DNA of 64,000 nt. Origin: an uncultured Acidiferrobacteraceae bacterium (lineage in GTDB: Bacteria; Pseudomonadota; Gammaproteobacteria; Acidiferrobacterales; SZUA-150). Under the pieces are notes generated by a model. The model did no database searches. It saw only the letters and a program-made list of their open reading frames with translations, and was not told where the DNA came from. This document shows, in pieces, positions 28,422-36,527 of the stretch (its first letter is position 1; the number at the start of each line of letters is the position of its first letter). A program made the position numbers and the translations under genes. The stretch covers positions 1-64,000 of the forward strand of contig CAJVXY010000006.1 in NCBI GenBank assembly GCA_913009895.1. The letters run 5' to 3'.

Positions 28422-29756
28422 ATGCTTATCATCCTGAAAAATTATTTTCTTAAAGTCCCGGATTTTATCTGGCAATACGATCTCAATACCGGTTCGGCGA
28501 TTCCTGCATTCATCATAAAATTTCTTCGGATTATACTGGTAACCTTCAACGATTTATCCAGAGGTCATATTAGTCTGCATGCAACCAGTCTCGTCTATAC
28601 AACCTTGTTATCGCTGGTGCCATTTCTTGCTGTCAGTTTTGCCATTCTAAAAGGGGTTGGACTACATAATTACATTGAGCCTGTCCTGTTAAGCCTGCTT
28701 AGTCCACTGGGTAGCCAGTCCGGGGTCATAGCTGCACAAATTGTTGAGACCGTAGAAAATATCAAGGTTGGTGTACTGGGCGTACTGGGCGTACTGGTTT
28801 TACTTTATACATCCATCGCCTTGCTTGGCAAGGTAGAAGCCATATTCAACAAAACATGGCATGTAAGACCAAGACAATCATGGGCACAGAGAATCAGCAA
28901 ATATATTAGTGTGCTGGTGATCGGCCCGATTTTCATCGGCCTGGCACTAGCTGCTACCGCAACCTTGTCGAGCGGTGAGTTGATTGGAAATTTTATGGAC
29001 ACCCTTGGATTGTCTGACTGGACAACGCTCATCACCAAAACCATCCCTTATATATTGATCATTGCTGCATTCACATTTTTTTATATGTTTGTACCGAGCA
29101 CGCGCGTAAAACTCAAGCCGGCACTGTTCGGCGCGGTGCTGGCAGGATTTTTATGGGAAGGTACGGGTCGGGTTTTTGCAACCATTATCGTGACATCAAC
29201 AAACTACGCGGCAATATACGCGGGTTTGGCGGTACTAATTTTATTTATTATCTGGCTTTATTTAAGCTGGACCATCCTGCTGCTGGGTTCCAGTTTCGCA
29301 TTTTACGCACAGTACCCGGAAAACATTCGTCGCAGATCCGCACAACCAGGCTTGTCCATATTCAGGCGTGAACAACTGGCATTAACCGTTATCAGCATTA
29401 TCCTGGAAAAGTTCAGCAAAGGGTTAACTGCACCCACTCTTACCGGACTGGCCCAATCCCAGAATCAAACACCCGAAAGTATTGAAGCAATATTGGCACC
29501 CCTGGAGAAAGAAGAAATTATTAAAAAAACAGACCAGGTGCCAGCGACTTATTTACCCGGCAAGGCGCCGGAGACAGTGCCCCTTACCGATGTTTTAAAT
29601 ATTATTCGCGAGCAATCAGACAATACTTTTTCTGATAAAAATAACTCTGCTGGTGTCAATCTTGTAATGAATAAAACAAATGCAGGAATACAGCAAGCCA
29701 CCGCCAATGAAACCCTGGCGGTTTTAATCAATAAAGAATCTGAAGATTCGAAATAA
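28422..29756 (+). CDS. YihY/BrkB-family inner-membrane protein
   Basis: The product has 444 aa. About six transmembrane helices are followed by a cytosolic winged-helix tail. Family blocks are LHATSLVYTTLLSLVPFLAV, GVLVLLYTSIALLGKVEAIFN, FMFVPSTRVKLKPALFGAVLAGFLWE and LILFIIWLYLSWTILLLGSSFAF. Although once called ribonuclease BN, members are membrane proteins, and the transport function is uncertain. A GTACTGGGC unit is repeated in the coding sequence, giving VLGVLGVL. It has no clear ribosome site, with an AATAAAATA leader. Confidence 0.9.
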   Translation: MLIILKNYFLKVPDFIWQYDLNTGSAIPAFIIKFLRIILVTFNDLSRGHISLHATSLVYTTLLSLVPFLAVSFAILKGVGLHNYIEPVLLSLLSPLGSQSGVIAAQIVETVENIKVGVLGVLGVLVLLYTSIALLGKVEAIFNKTWHVRPRQSWAQRISKYISVLVIGPIFIGLALAATATLSSGELIGNFMDTLGLSDWTTLITKTIPYILIIAAFTFFYMFVPSTRVKLKPALFGAVLAGFLWEGTGRVFATIIVTSTNYAAIYAGLAVLILFIIWLYLSWTILLLGSSFAFYAQYPENIRRRSAQPGLSIFRREQLALTVISIILEKFSKGLTAPTLTGLAQSQNQTPESIEAILAPLEKEEIIKKTDQVPATYLPGKAPETVPLTDVLNIIREQSDNTFSDKNNSAGVNLVMNKTNAGIQQATANETLAVLINKESEDSK

Positions 29757-29773
29757 AACAGGAAAGAAAAAAA

Positions 29774-31354
29774 TTAATGCTCACGGGTATCGCGAAAAGT
29801 TACATCAGGCCAGCGCTCAATAGTTAAATCAAGGTTCACCCTGCTCGGCGCCAGGTAAGTGAGGCTGCCACTGCTATCCAGGGCCAGGTTCTGCTCATTC
29901 TTTTTCCTGAACTCGTCCAGTTTTTTTTCGTCGTCACATTCAACCCAGCGGGCAGCGTTCACATTAACAGGATCATAACTACACTCGACCCCGTATTCAT
30001 CCTTGAGGCGATAGGCAACCACGTCAAATTGTAAAATACCCACCGCACCCAGGATCAGGTCATTCCGGTCCAGGGGTCTTAATACCTGGGTCGCGCCCTC
30101 CTCGCTCAACTGGTCAAGGCCTTTTTGCAGGGCCTTCATTTTCATGGGATCACGTAATATCACCCGGCGAAATAATTCAGGAGCAAAGTTGGGAATGCCT
30201 TTAAACTTTAACGACTCGCCCTGGCTAAAGGTATCACCGATTTGTATGGTGCCATGATTGTGTAAACCGATAATATCGCCGGCATAGGCGTCTTCAACGT
30301 GGTCACGATCCTGGGCCATAAAGGTAATGGCGTTTGAGATCTGGACATCACGATTAATGCGCACGTGTTGCATTTTCATACCACGGGTATATTTACCAGA
30401 GGTAATGCGCATAAAGGCAATACGATCCCGGTGCTGGGGATCCATGTTGGCCTGGATCTTGAAAATAAAACCCGAGAGATCTTCTTCGGTTGGCTCAACA
30501 ATACGAGACTCGGCCTGGCGCGCTAAAGGTGAAGGCGCATGCTCAACAAAACTGTCCAGCAATTCCTGGATCCCGAAATTATTAATGGCCGAACCAAAAA
30601 ATACCGGCGTTAACTTGCCGTCCAGGTAGGGTTCGATTGCAAAGCTGTGGCTGGCGCCTTTGACCAGTTCAATTTCTTCCCGTAATTCAGTGGCCAAGTC
30701 ACCCAACATAGTATCCAGCTCGGGATTATCCAGACCCTTGATCACTTGCCCTTCCTGGATTTTACCGCCATGGGTGGGGCTGAAAAAATGCACCGAGTCG
30801 TTGACGAGATGATAAACGCCCTTGAATCTTTTGCCGCTGCCAATAGGCCAGGTCACCGGGGCACAGGATATATTCAGGACAGCTTCTATTTCATCGAGCA
30901 AATCGATGGGGTCTCGCGACTCACGATCAAGCTTGTTGACGAAGGTCATAATCGGCGTCGCCCGCATACGACAGACATCCATTAATTTGATGGTCCGGGC
31001 CTCAACGCCCTTGGCGGCATCAATTACCATTAAGGCCGAATCCACGGCGGTCAGGGTACGGTAGGTATCTTCGGAAAAATCTTCATGGCCCGGCGTATCG
31101 AGCAAGTTGACCATGCAATCCTGGTAGGGAAACTGCATCACCGACGAGGTCACGGAGATGCCCCGCTGTTTTTCCAGCTCCATCCAGTCCGAGGTGGCAT
31201 GGCGCGCCGCCTTGCGGCCCTTGACCGTGCCCGCCAACTGGATAGCCCGGCCGAACAACAACAGTTTTTCGGTCAAGGTGGTTTTGCCGGCATCGGGATG
31301 CGAGACAATCGCAAATGTCCTTCGACGTTTTATCTCATCAACCAAACTCGCCAT
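29774..31354 (-). CDS. prfC: Peptide chain release factor 3
   Basis: This is a translational GTPase of about 526 aa (529 in E. coli) that recycles RF1/RF2 from the ribosome. G1 is [16 protein letters not shown]3 is [14 protein letters not shown]4 is NKLDRE, and the effector-region Thr lies in [11 protein letters not shown]3-specific stretches include [22 protein letters not shown]. The start is ATG 31354 (MASLVDEI), preceded by GGGTGA; an 18-nt longer version is unlikely. Monocistronic, facing yihY. Confidence 0.95.
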   Translation of the reverse strand: MASLVDEIKRRRTFAIVSHPDAGKTTLTEKLLLFGRAIQLAGTVKGRKAARHATSDWMELEKQRGISVTSSVMQFPYQDCMVNLLDTPGHEDFSEDTYRTLTAVDSALMVIDAAKGVEARTIKLMDVCRMRATPIMTFVNKLDRESRDPIDLLDEIEAVLNISCAPVTWPIGSGKRFKGVYHLVNDSVHFFSPTHGGKIQEGQVIKGLDNPELDTMLGDLATELREEIELVKGASHSFAIEPYLDGKLTPVFFGSAINNFGIQELLDSFVEHAPSPLARQAESRIVEPTEEDLSGFIFKIQANMDPQHRDRIAFMRITSGKYTRGMKMQHVRINRDVQISNAITFMAQDRDHVEDAYAGDIIGLHNHGTIQIGDTFSQGESLKFKGIPNFAPELFRRVILRDPMKMKALQKGLDQLSEEGATQVLRPLDRNDLILGAVGILQFDVVAYRLKDEYGVECSYDPVNVNAARWVECDDEKKLDEFRKKNEQNLALDSSGSLTYLAPSRVNLDLTIERWPDVTFRDTREH

Positions 31355-31450
31355 CACATCACCCAAAAACAACCAAATAAAAAATATTTCAAAACAGTAT
31401 CAATAACACCGACGCAGCGTCATACACGCCGCGCTAAAAAACGATCAAGT

Positions 31451-31474
31451 AAAAAGCGCCTGGAAACAGGCAGG
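31451..31474 (-). terminator. Probable terminator of the cold-shock gene
   Basis: On the minus strand a GC-rich stem (GCCTG-TTTC-CAGGC) is followed two bases later by five T residues. It lies about 20 nt after the cold-shock gene stop. Confidence 0.5.
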
Positions 31475-31493
31475 TAGTGCGGGAAAACTGGTC

Positions 31494-31700
31494 CTAGCTA
31501 CTTACGTTTACGTTTGTAGCTTGCAATCCCTTGGGTCCTTGTTCGACTTCGAACTCAACCGCCTGGCCTTCTGCCAGTGAGCGAAAACCGTCACCCTTAA
31601 TCACAGAAAAGTGCACAAACACATCACTGCTGCCATCGTCAGGTGAGATAAAACCAAATCCCTTGGCATCATTAAACCACTTTACTTTACCACTTTGCAT
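31494..31700 (-). CDS. CspA-family cold-shock protein
   Basis: This is a 68-residue single OB-fold RNA chaperone. RNP1 is KGFGFISP and RNP2 is VFVHFS, with the usual Trp in KVKWFND. The long non-coding leader (over 200 nt to the divergent bcp gene) would allow the cold-responsive 5' UTR usual in this family. Confidence 0.95.
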   Translation of the reverse strand: MQSGKVKWFNDAKGFGFISPDDGSSDVFVHFSVIKGDGFRSLAEGQAVEFEVEQGPKGLQATNVNVSS

Positions 31701-31938
31701 AACTTACCCCTGCTGCATTTATCTTTATACTTAAATTACTGCGTATTACTGCTTGCTGCCAGTTTGTTACCAGTAATCCATGAATTGCTGGAACCAGTCA
31801 CGGGCAGCGCCGGGAATTATAGTATTATCCCGGTCATGGTGCTAGAAAAAATTCGCCTAAATTAATGATTCTGTTACGTTAATTGCTAATATTCTTATTT
31901 ACATTGCACCAAAAAGTGACATTTTTTGAGCCAAAACA

Positions 31939-32412
31939 ATGAAAAATAAAAAACTGGCACCCGGTTTTAAACTCACGGACCAATCGGGCCAGGTACATCA
32001 ACTCGCTGATTACCGCGACGGCTGGCTGATACTCTATTTTTACCCCCGGGATAATACCCCTGGCTGCACCCGCGAGGCCTGTTTGTTTCGGGATAATTTG
32101 GCCGATTTTGACCAGCTAAATTGCCGCATCATGGGTATTAACCCGGGCAGTGCCCATAAACACCAACAATTTGCTGAACATCACCGGCTCAATTTTCCGC
32201 TACTGGCCGACCACCAGGGCCGGGTGGCCCGGGCCTATGGCGCGCTGATCTCCCTCGGGCCCATCAAAATCACCAGACGGCAAACCTTCATTATTAATCC
32301 TCGCGGGGAAATCGCCAAACAATACCGCCGGGTCAATGTTGGGCAGCAGAATGAGCTGTTACTTCGTGATCTACAAAAACTACAGCAGGTATATGATGGT
32401 GATAAGCCATAG
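31939..32412 (+). CDS. bcp: Bcp/PrxQ-type peroxiredoxin
   Basis: The product has 157 aa and no signal peptide. The peroxidatic Cys43 is in TPGCTREACLF and the resolving Cys48 lies five residues later, as in atypical 2-Cys PrxQ enzymes. A catalytic Arg lies in TRRQTFIINPRG. It reduces hydroperoxides using thioredoxin. This is the last core gene before the accessory island. Confidence 0.92.
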   Translation: MKNKKLAPGFKLTDQSGQVHQLADYRDGWLILYFYPRDNTPGCTREACLFRDNLADFDQLNCRIMGINPGSAHKHQQFAEHHRLNFPLLADHQGRVARAYGALISLGPIKITRRQTFIINPRGEIAKQYRRVNVGQQNELLLRDLQKLQQVYDGDKP

Positions 32413-32481
32413 CGTACGTTATATTTGTAGTTATTAATGACTGCATGGCAAAATGCTGGAAATGGCTATGTATTCTGAGAT

Positions 32482-32534
32482 AGACAGCGCGCAGCCTAAT
32501 ACGCCGAATCAGGGTGTTATGCGCCGCGCTGTCT
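32482..32534. other. Long imperfect hairpin at the island edge
   Basis: The 10-bp outer arms AGACAGCGCG and CGCGCTGTCT are exact complements. Inside, GCCTAATAC and GTGTTATGC pair with two mismatches around a small loop. It lies just left of the IS91-like element and could be an element end, a bcp terminator without a T-run or an attC remnant. It lacks a clear R'' box, so I do not call it attC. Confidence 0.45.
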
Positions 32535-32653
32535 AATAGACTGTTGAACTAAACCGCTTCGCGGTAGCTTATATACTAATTCAAGACCTTCCCTAAAATA
32601 CTCAGCGCATACTATCTCCAGCCACTGTTGGCTGTAAATTGAGGAGATAAGTC

Positions 32654-33496
32654 ATGACACCATTACGCCAAAAAATGATTGATGAGATGTTACTGCATGG
32701 TTTTGCTGAACGAACCAAATCAACCTATTTGAATACGGTAACTTATTTAGCAAAACATTATCACCAGTCACCCGATACATTAACCCCCGAACAGATCCAA
32801 CAATATTTTTTGTATTTGATCAAGGAACGGGGTTTATCCCCCGCCAGTTGTCGCTTGTGTCTCAATGCCTTGAAGTTTCTCTATGTCGAGGTATTAAAAC
32901 AAACCTGGTTCAACGAGATGAATCTGGTGATCCCGAAGAAAGAACAACGTATACCTGAGTTATTAAGCCATGAAGAGGTGGTACGAATATTGTCGGCATG
33001 CAGCAATCAAAAACACCATGCCCTGTTATCGACATGTTATGCCTGCGGGCTACGGGTGAGTGAATTGGTGGGGTTACAACTCCACCATCTGGACAGTGAC
33101 CGCCATGTGCTGCGCATCGAGCAGGGCAAGGGCAAAAAAGACCGGCAGGTGTTGTTTACGGATCACTTGATCCTGTTACTACGGCGCTATTATCAAACGT
33201 ATCGCCCACAAACATGGCTGTTCTATGGATTACATCATCAAAAGCCATTAAGTGTGTCCACCGTCCAGAAGATATACACCCGGGCCAAGCAGACGGCGAA
33301 CATAAAAAAGATCGGCGGTATCCACGGCCTGCGCCATGCCTATGCAACGCACCAGCTCGAGGCGGGTGTGCCGGTCCATCAGTTACAACATCTGTTAGGG
33401 CACAAGGACCTGCATTCGACTCTGCACTATGTGCATTGGAACCCCACCTTGCCCCAAGGCGTGGGCGTGGATTTATTACCCGGGGATGGGTCATGA
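32654..33496 (+). CDS. Tyrosine recombinase, IS91-associated XerC/D-like
   Basis: The product has 280 aa. The N-terminal SAM-like core-binding domain (about 1-90) is followed by the catalytic domain with Arg in CGLRVSELV, Lys in GKGKKDR, HGLRH, the late His in LGHKDLHS and the Tyr nucleophile in LHYVH. The insertion that typifies integron integrases (IntI) is not evident, so it is not the source of the nearby attC sites. GAGGAG precedes the ATG. Its stop overlaps the transposase start (ATGA), indicating translational coupling within one element. Confidence 0.9.
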   Translation: MTPLRQKMIDEMLLHGFAERTKSTYLNTVTYLAKHYHQSPDTLTPEQIQQYFLYLIKERGLSPASCRLCLNALKFLYVEVLKQTWFNEMNLVIPKKEQRIPELLSHEEVVRILSACSNQKHHALLSTCYACGLRVSELVGLQLHHLDSDRHVLRIEQGKGKKDRQVLFTDHLILLLRRYYQTYRPQTWLFYGLHHQKPLSVSTVQKIYTRAKQTANIKKIGGIHGLRHAYATHQLEAGVPVHQLQHLLGHKDLHSTLHYVHWNPTLPQGVGVDLLPGDGS

Positions 33497-34626
33497 GCGC
33501 CGCCATAGGGATGCAACAAGTCATGGATCGATTCCTCACACCCTACCGGCAACACCACCGCTTGAGCCCGCAACAAAGTAAAGTCATCGGTAGCATTCGA
33601 GCTTGTCGTACCGAAGCACTGGGTGGCCACGTCGTGCAGTGTGAACAGTGTGGATTTGCGCAGACACGCTATCATTCGTGCCGTAACCGCCATTGCCCGC
33701 AATGCCAACAACAGGCAACCCAACAGTGGTGTGACCAACAGTGTCAACATGTCTTGCCGGTGGACTATTTTCATCTGGTGTTTACCCTGCCGCATGAACT
33801 CAACGGGTGGGTACAACTGCATCCGGAGGTGATCTACCGGGTGTTGTTTCATGCGGTCTGGTCAACCTTAAAAACCTTCGGTGCGGATCAAAAACGACTC
33901 CACGGGGAAATGGGTATGACAGCAGTACTGCATAGCTGGGGGCAAAATCTGTTCCGGCATGTGCATTTGCATTGTTTAGTCCCCGGTGGCGCACTCAGTC
34001 ACAATCATAACCAGTGGCATCGGGCCAAAAGCACCTATTTGTTTCCGGTCAAAGCTTTATCCCGGGTCTATCGGGCCAGGATGGTCAGTGGTTTGCGCCG
34101 GGCCTGGCAGGCGGATCAGTTGTCGCGGGTAACACGCGACGATGTGGATGCCATGCTCAATCAATTAATGCGTAAAGACTGGGTGGTGTACAGCAAAGCG
34201 ACCTTGCATCACGCGCAAACGGTGGTGAAATACTTAAGCCGCTATACCCATAAGATCGCCTTTGGCAATCACCGTCTACTGGCCATGGATGACAAACATG
34301 TGGTGTTTCGCTGGCATGACTATCGAGATGGCAAAGAGAAGTCCCTGTCTCTGGACGGAGAAGAGTTTATCCGTCGGTTCTTATTGCATGTGTTACCCAA
34401 CGGCTTGATGCGAATTCGTCATTATGGCTTCCTGGCCAATCGATGCCGGGAGAAAAAGCTTAAGCTGATTCGGCAATGTTTGCACAGACCGCCTCTTGAA
34501 ACAGATTTAACCACAGCGAAGAAAGAGATCGCACCGCCAGCAAAAAACTGTCGCTGTCCGAAATGTCATCAGAACACACTGCGTGTGTGTTATGAGATTG
34601 CGCCGAATCGATTGACCAGGGGATGA
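33493..34626 (+). CDS. IS91-family HUH transposase
   Basis: Start ATG 33493 overlaps the recombinase stop, giving 377 aa; an upstream extension in this frame is antiparallel noise. The N-terminal zinc-binding region is CEQCGFAQTRYHSCRNRHC followed by PQC. The HUH motif is HVHLHCLVPGGAL. The tyrosine motif YLSRYTH (YxxxY) and NHRLL complete the rolling-circle Y2 site. It cuts one strand and moves the element by a rolling-circle mechanism. No frameshift was seen, so the transposase may be functional. Confidence 0.92.
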   Translation: MSAAIGMQQVMDRFLTPYRQHHRLSPQQSKVIGSIRACRTEALGGHVVQCEQCGFAQTRYHSCRNRHCPQCQQQATQQWCDQQCQHVLPVDYFHLVFTLPHELNGWVQLHPEVIYRVLFHAVWSTLKTFGADQKRLHGEMGMTAVLHSWGQNLFRHVHLHCLVPGGALSHNHNQWHRAKSTYLFPVKALSRVYRARMVSGLRRAWQADQLSRVTRDDVDAMLNQLMRKDWVVYSKATLHHAQTVVKYLSRYTHKIAFGNHRLLAMDDKHVVFRWHDYRDGKEKSLSLDGEEFIRRFLLHVLPNGLMRIRHYGFLANRCREKKLKLIRQCLHRPPLETDLTTAKKEIAPPAKNCRCPKCHQNTLRVCYEIAPNRLTRG

Positions 34627-34875
34627 CGATGTAACGTAAAATCAAAACATAACAGCTGTTCCAGTAACAGGTGTCAGGACACCTGGAGGTATGTTGTTGC
34701 GCCCACTCAGAAATGTCTGATTATTGTACAGAAAAAGCCGGTAACGATGATAAAAACAGGACATAAAAAACGCCAAACAACACCTTCTCAGAAGAGAAAA
34801 CAGCATATTCACTTAGACAGCCACACCCCAACCCAATACAATCCCCATTAATAGAGTCCGCATCAGGGCGGCATA

Positions 34876-34939
34876 GTTCAACAGACATTTATACCCCATG
34901 CTGAACTGCGCACGGGGTATAAATGCTTATACGTTAGAT
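34876..34939 (+). other. Integron attC recombination site 1
   Basis: R'' GTTCAAC (34876-34882) fits RYYYAAC and R' GTTAGAT (34933-34939) fits GTTRRRY. Between them, ATTTATACCCC (34887-34897) and GGGGTATAAAT (34914-34924) form a perfect 11-bp stem, as required for folded single-strand attC. It belongs to a lost or displaced cassette to the left. The IS91-like element abuts or overlaps R''. Confidence 0.75.
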
Positions 34940-34969
34940 TCGTTTGGATTCAACAGCTTAAATTTATGT

Positions 34970-34975
34970 TATAAT
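34970..34975 (+). promoter_or_regulatory. Consensus -10 box of the toxin-antitoxin cassette
   Basis: TATAAT sits 30 nt before the antitoxin start, with AAAGGTG as ribosome site at about 34996. The best -35 candidate (TTGGAT) has a long spacer, so the promoter may be weak. A cassette-borne promoter is usual for toxin-antitoxin cassettes. Confidence 0.5.
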
Positions 34976-35005
34976 TTTATTAGCATCTATTTTCAAAGGT
35001 GATTT

Positions 35006-35218
35006 ATGGCTACAGCAAAAGATATTTTAAAAGAAGCAATTTCTCTTGAGCCTAAAGAGAAAGCGGAATTGGTGGACTGTCTTATTACTAGTTTAGATAA
35101 ACCTGATATCGAATTAGATGAATTGTGGGCAGAGGAAGCCGAGTCAAGATTAGCTGCTTATAAGAGTGGCGAGTTAAAAGCAGTTTCATTGGAAGAAGTG
35201 TTATCTAAATATAAATGA
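35006..35218 (+). CDS. Antitoxin, addiction-module (PF09720/TIGR02574-type) protein
   Basis: The product has 70 aa. The sequence MATAKDILKEAISLEPKEKA...SLDKP..ELDELWAEEAESR is typical of the small antitoxins paired with ParE/RelE toxins. It should bind and neutralise the following toxin and repress its own promoter. Its stop overlaps the toxin ATG (ATGA). It is the first gene of a cassette flanked by attC sites. Confidence 0.9.
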   Translation: MATAKDILKEAISLEPKEKAELVDCLITSLDKPDIELDELWAEEAESRLAAYKSGELKAVSLEEVLSKYK

Positions 35219-35514
35219 AAATACAATTTCTTGAGGAAGCGCAATTCGAATTAGATGATGCAATTGAATTCTATAATATTGAATCACCAGGGCTTGGCGA
35301 AGAATTCTTGCATGAAGTTCTCGGTGCACTTGATCGTATAGCAAACTTTAAAGATGCGTGGCATCCGCTCTCGGAAAATATAAGGAGATGTCAAACCAAA
35401 CGTTTTCCTTATGGTTTAATATACACAGAAATCGATGAAGGAATCTTAATAATTTCAGTTTCAAATCTTCATCGCGAACCTAATCATTGGAAAAATAGAA
35501 AACCACGAATCTAA
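35215..35514 (+). CDS. RelE/ParE-superfamily toxin
   Basis: The product has 99 aa. The fold signature includes FLEEAQFELDDAIEFYNIESPGLGEEFL at the N-terminus and RRCQTKRFPYGLIYTEIDEGILIISVSNLHREPNHWKNR at the C-terminus. The target (gyrase, as for ParE, or ribosome-bound mRNA, as for RelE) cannot be told from sequence. It is translationally coupled to the antitoxin. The stop codon TAA is part of the R'' box of attC site 2, the compact arrangement expected of a gene cassette. Confidence 0.9.
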   Translation: MKIQFLEEAQFELDDAIEFYNIESPGLGEEFLHEVLGALDRIANFKDAWHPLSENIRRCQTKRFPYGLIYTEIDEGILIISVSNLHREPNHWKNRKPRI

Positions 35515-35569
35515 CAAAGCAAATTCAGCCGACGCAAAAAAGCCGCGCGGCTGATTTGCGACGTTGGAC
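35509..35569 (+). other. Integron attC recombination site 2
   Basis: R'' ATCTAAC (35509-35515) and R' GTTGGAC (35563-35569) both fit the consensus exactly. GCAAATTCAGCCG (35519-35531) pairs with CGGCTGATTTGC (35548-35559) except for one unpaired T, matching the extrahelical base that defines attC strand choice. The cassette between site 1 and site 2 is about 630 bp and holds only the toxin-antitoxin pair. Confidence 0.88.
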
Positions 35570-35584
35570 GTAAAAGAAAAGCAT

Positions 35585-36148
35585 ATGCATCGTTTTATAT
35601 TGTTCGTAGTAACACTCGGTATTTCTTTCTCTGTTGTGGCTGGAGAGAATGAATATGTTTCATTTTTTAAATCAATTGGAGAAGGGCTGGTTAAAGACTA
35701 CAGGCTTCCAATTTCTAGTGATATGAAATATGACTGGAAAAAGAAAGAAGGTTATCCCTATAAAACAAAAGATAGTAGCGGGAAATATAAGGCACCATAT
35801 TGGACTAAAGGCGATTTTAACGGGGATAACAAAATAGATTATGCCTATATTTTAATCAGCCGTAAAAATAATGAAAAACAGCTTATAACATTCCTATCTT
35901 CTGATAATAATTATGTTGCAATAATACTTGGTGATTCTCATATTTATGAAATGGGTATTGCAACCCAGGAACCAGGGGTGTTGCTAACCGCATCAGGCAA
36001 AGGGTACAGGCCGCCAACACATGAAGATCCACCTCAGGTCGATATAAAAACACACGCAATTGCATACTTTATGTTTGAAAGTGCGGCATCTATATTTATA
36101 TGGGATAAAACTAGTAAATCATTTAAACGTCACTGGGTTAGTGATTAG
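35585..36148 (+). CDS. Secreted hypothetical protein, cassette-like
   Basis: The start at ATG 35585 gives a clean signal peptide (HRFILFVVTLGISFSVVAG) and 187 aa. The mature part has an FG-GAP-like metal-loop sequence GDFNGDNKIDYAYI and a C-terminal domain with no recognised motif. It begins 16 nt after attC site 2, as the second gene of a cassette array would. No attC follows it; an IS3-like remnant starts 15 nt downstream, which probably removed the site. It is exported and of unknown function. Confidence 0.72.
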   Translation: MHRFILFVVTLGISFSVVAGENEYVSFFKSIGEGLVKDYRLPISSDMKYDWKKKEGYPYKTKDSSGKYKAPYWTKGDFNGDNKIDYAYILISRKNNEKQLITFLSSDNNYVAIILGDSHIYEMGIATQEPGVLLTASGKGYRPPTHEDPPQVDIKTHAIAYFMFESAASIFIWDKTSKSFKRHWVSD

Positions 36149-36162
36149 GAAAAGGGGTCAGT

Positions 36163-36320
36163 ATGGCCTACCCCAGTTTAACGGATACTTTTAATCAGAC
36201 GCAATCCGCCTTAATCAAGGAGTATCCCCATGACCCAACGCTAACCCTACCAAAATACTTTAAACTGGAAGCCATTCGCTTGATGGCTGAATCAGACCGC
36301 CCCGCCCACCAGGTGCGAAA
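36163..36320 (+). mobile_element. Remnant of an IS3-like element (left end and orfA start)
   Basis: The sequence starts TGGCCTACCCCAGTTTAACG, similar to IS3-family left ends. A ribosome site (AAGGAG) and ATG at 36230 follow, then a frame encoding FKLEAIRLMAESDRPAHQV, the start of an OrfA helix-turn-helix. The orfA frame is broken (early TAA) and ends abruptly near 36320 at a RelE fragment. A deletion joined the two. Confidence 0.5.
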
Positions 36321-36455
36321 AAATTATCCGGTCACGATAAGTATCGTATGCGTCAAGGATCTTATAGAATTGTCTACAGCTTCGAAGATAAAGAACTTAT
36401 TGTCGTCGTGATGAAGGTGGGGTATAGAAAAAATATATATCGTGGTGCCCGCTAA
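36321..36455 (+). pseudogene. 3' fragment of a RelE-type toxin gene
   Basis: The in-frame 44 codons end at TAA 36453-36455 and encode KLSGHDKYRMRQGSYRIVYS then VVMKVGYRKNIYRGAR, the C-terminal half of a RelE mRNA interferase, including its catalytic-region basic residues. The N-terminal half and any antitoxin are missing. A degraded attC-like sequence may follow its stop (CGCTAAC ... GTTATGT, about 37 nt), again as in a cassette. Confidence 0.6.
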
Positions 36456-36527
36456 CAAGGTGCTTAAGCGAGACAATCTGTTATGTGTAAAAAACGAACA
36501 ATATCAAATTAACTTTAAGGGTTATCT

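Larger units (their letters stand above)
32550..34875 (+). mobile_element. IS91-like element with an accessory tyrosine recombinase
   Basis: The element contains a XerD-like recombinase gene overlapping an IS91 transposase gene. The proposed ends are set by a matching structure read inward from both sides: GAAC, TA plus two bases, then CCGC-loop-GCGG (left 32546-32564; right 34858-34879 on the other strand). GAAC is a known IS91 target tetranucleotide. Unusually, the flanks are inverted copies (CTGTTGAAC on the left, GTTCAACAG on the right), so the exact ends are uncertain by about 10 bp. About 250 nt of non-coding DNA follow the transposase up to the right end. The right end abuts an attC site. 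Confidence 0.7.

Noticed and set aside
33214-33492. Upstream extension of the IS91 transposase frame
   Set aside because: It overlaps the recombinase catalytic domain and starts without a ribosome site; ATG 33493 overlaps the recombinase stop as expected for coupling.
32654-33496. Possible integron integrase IntI
   Set aside because: No IntI-specific insertion is evident and it is coupled to an IS91 transposase inside proposed element ends.
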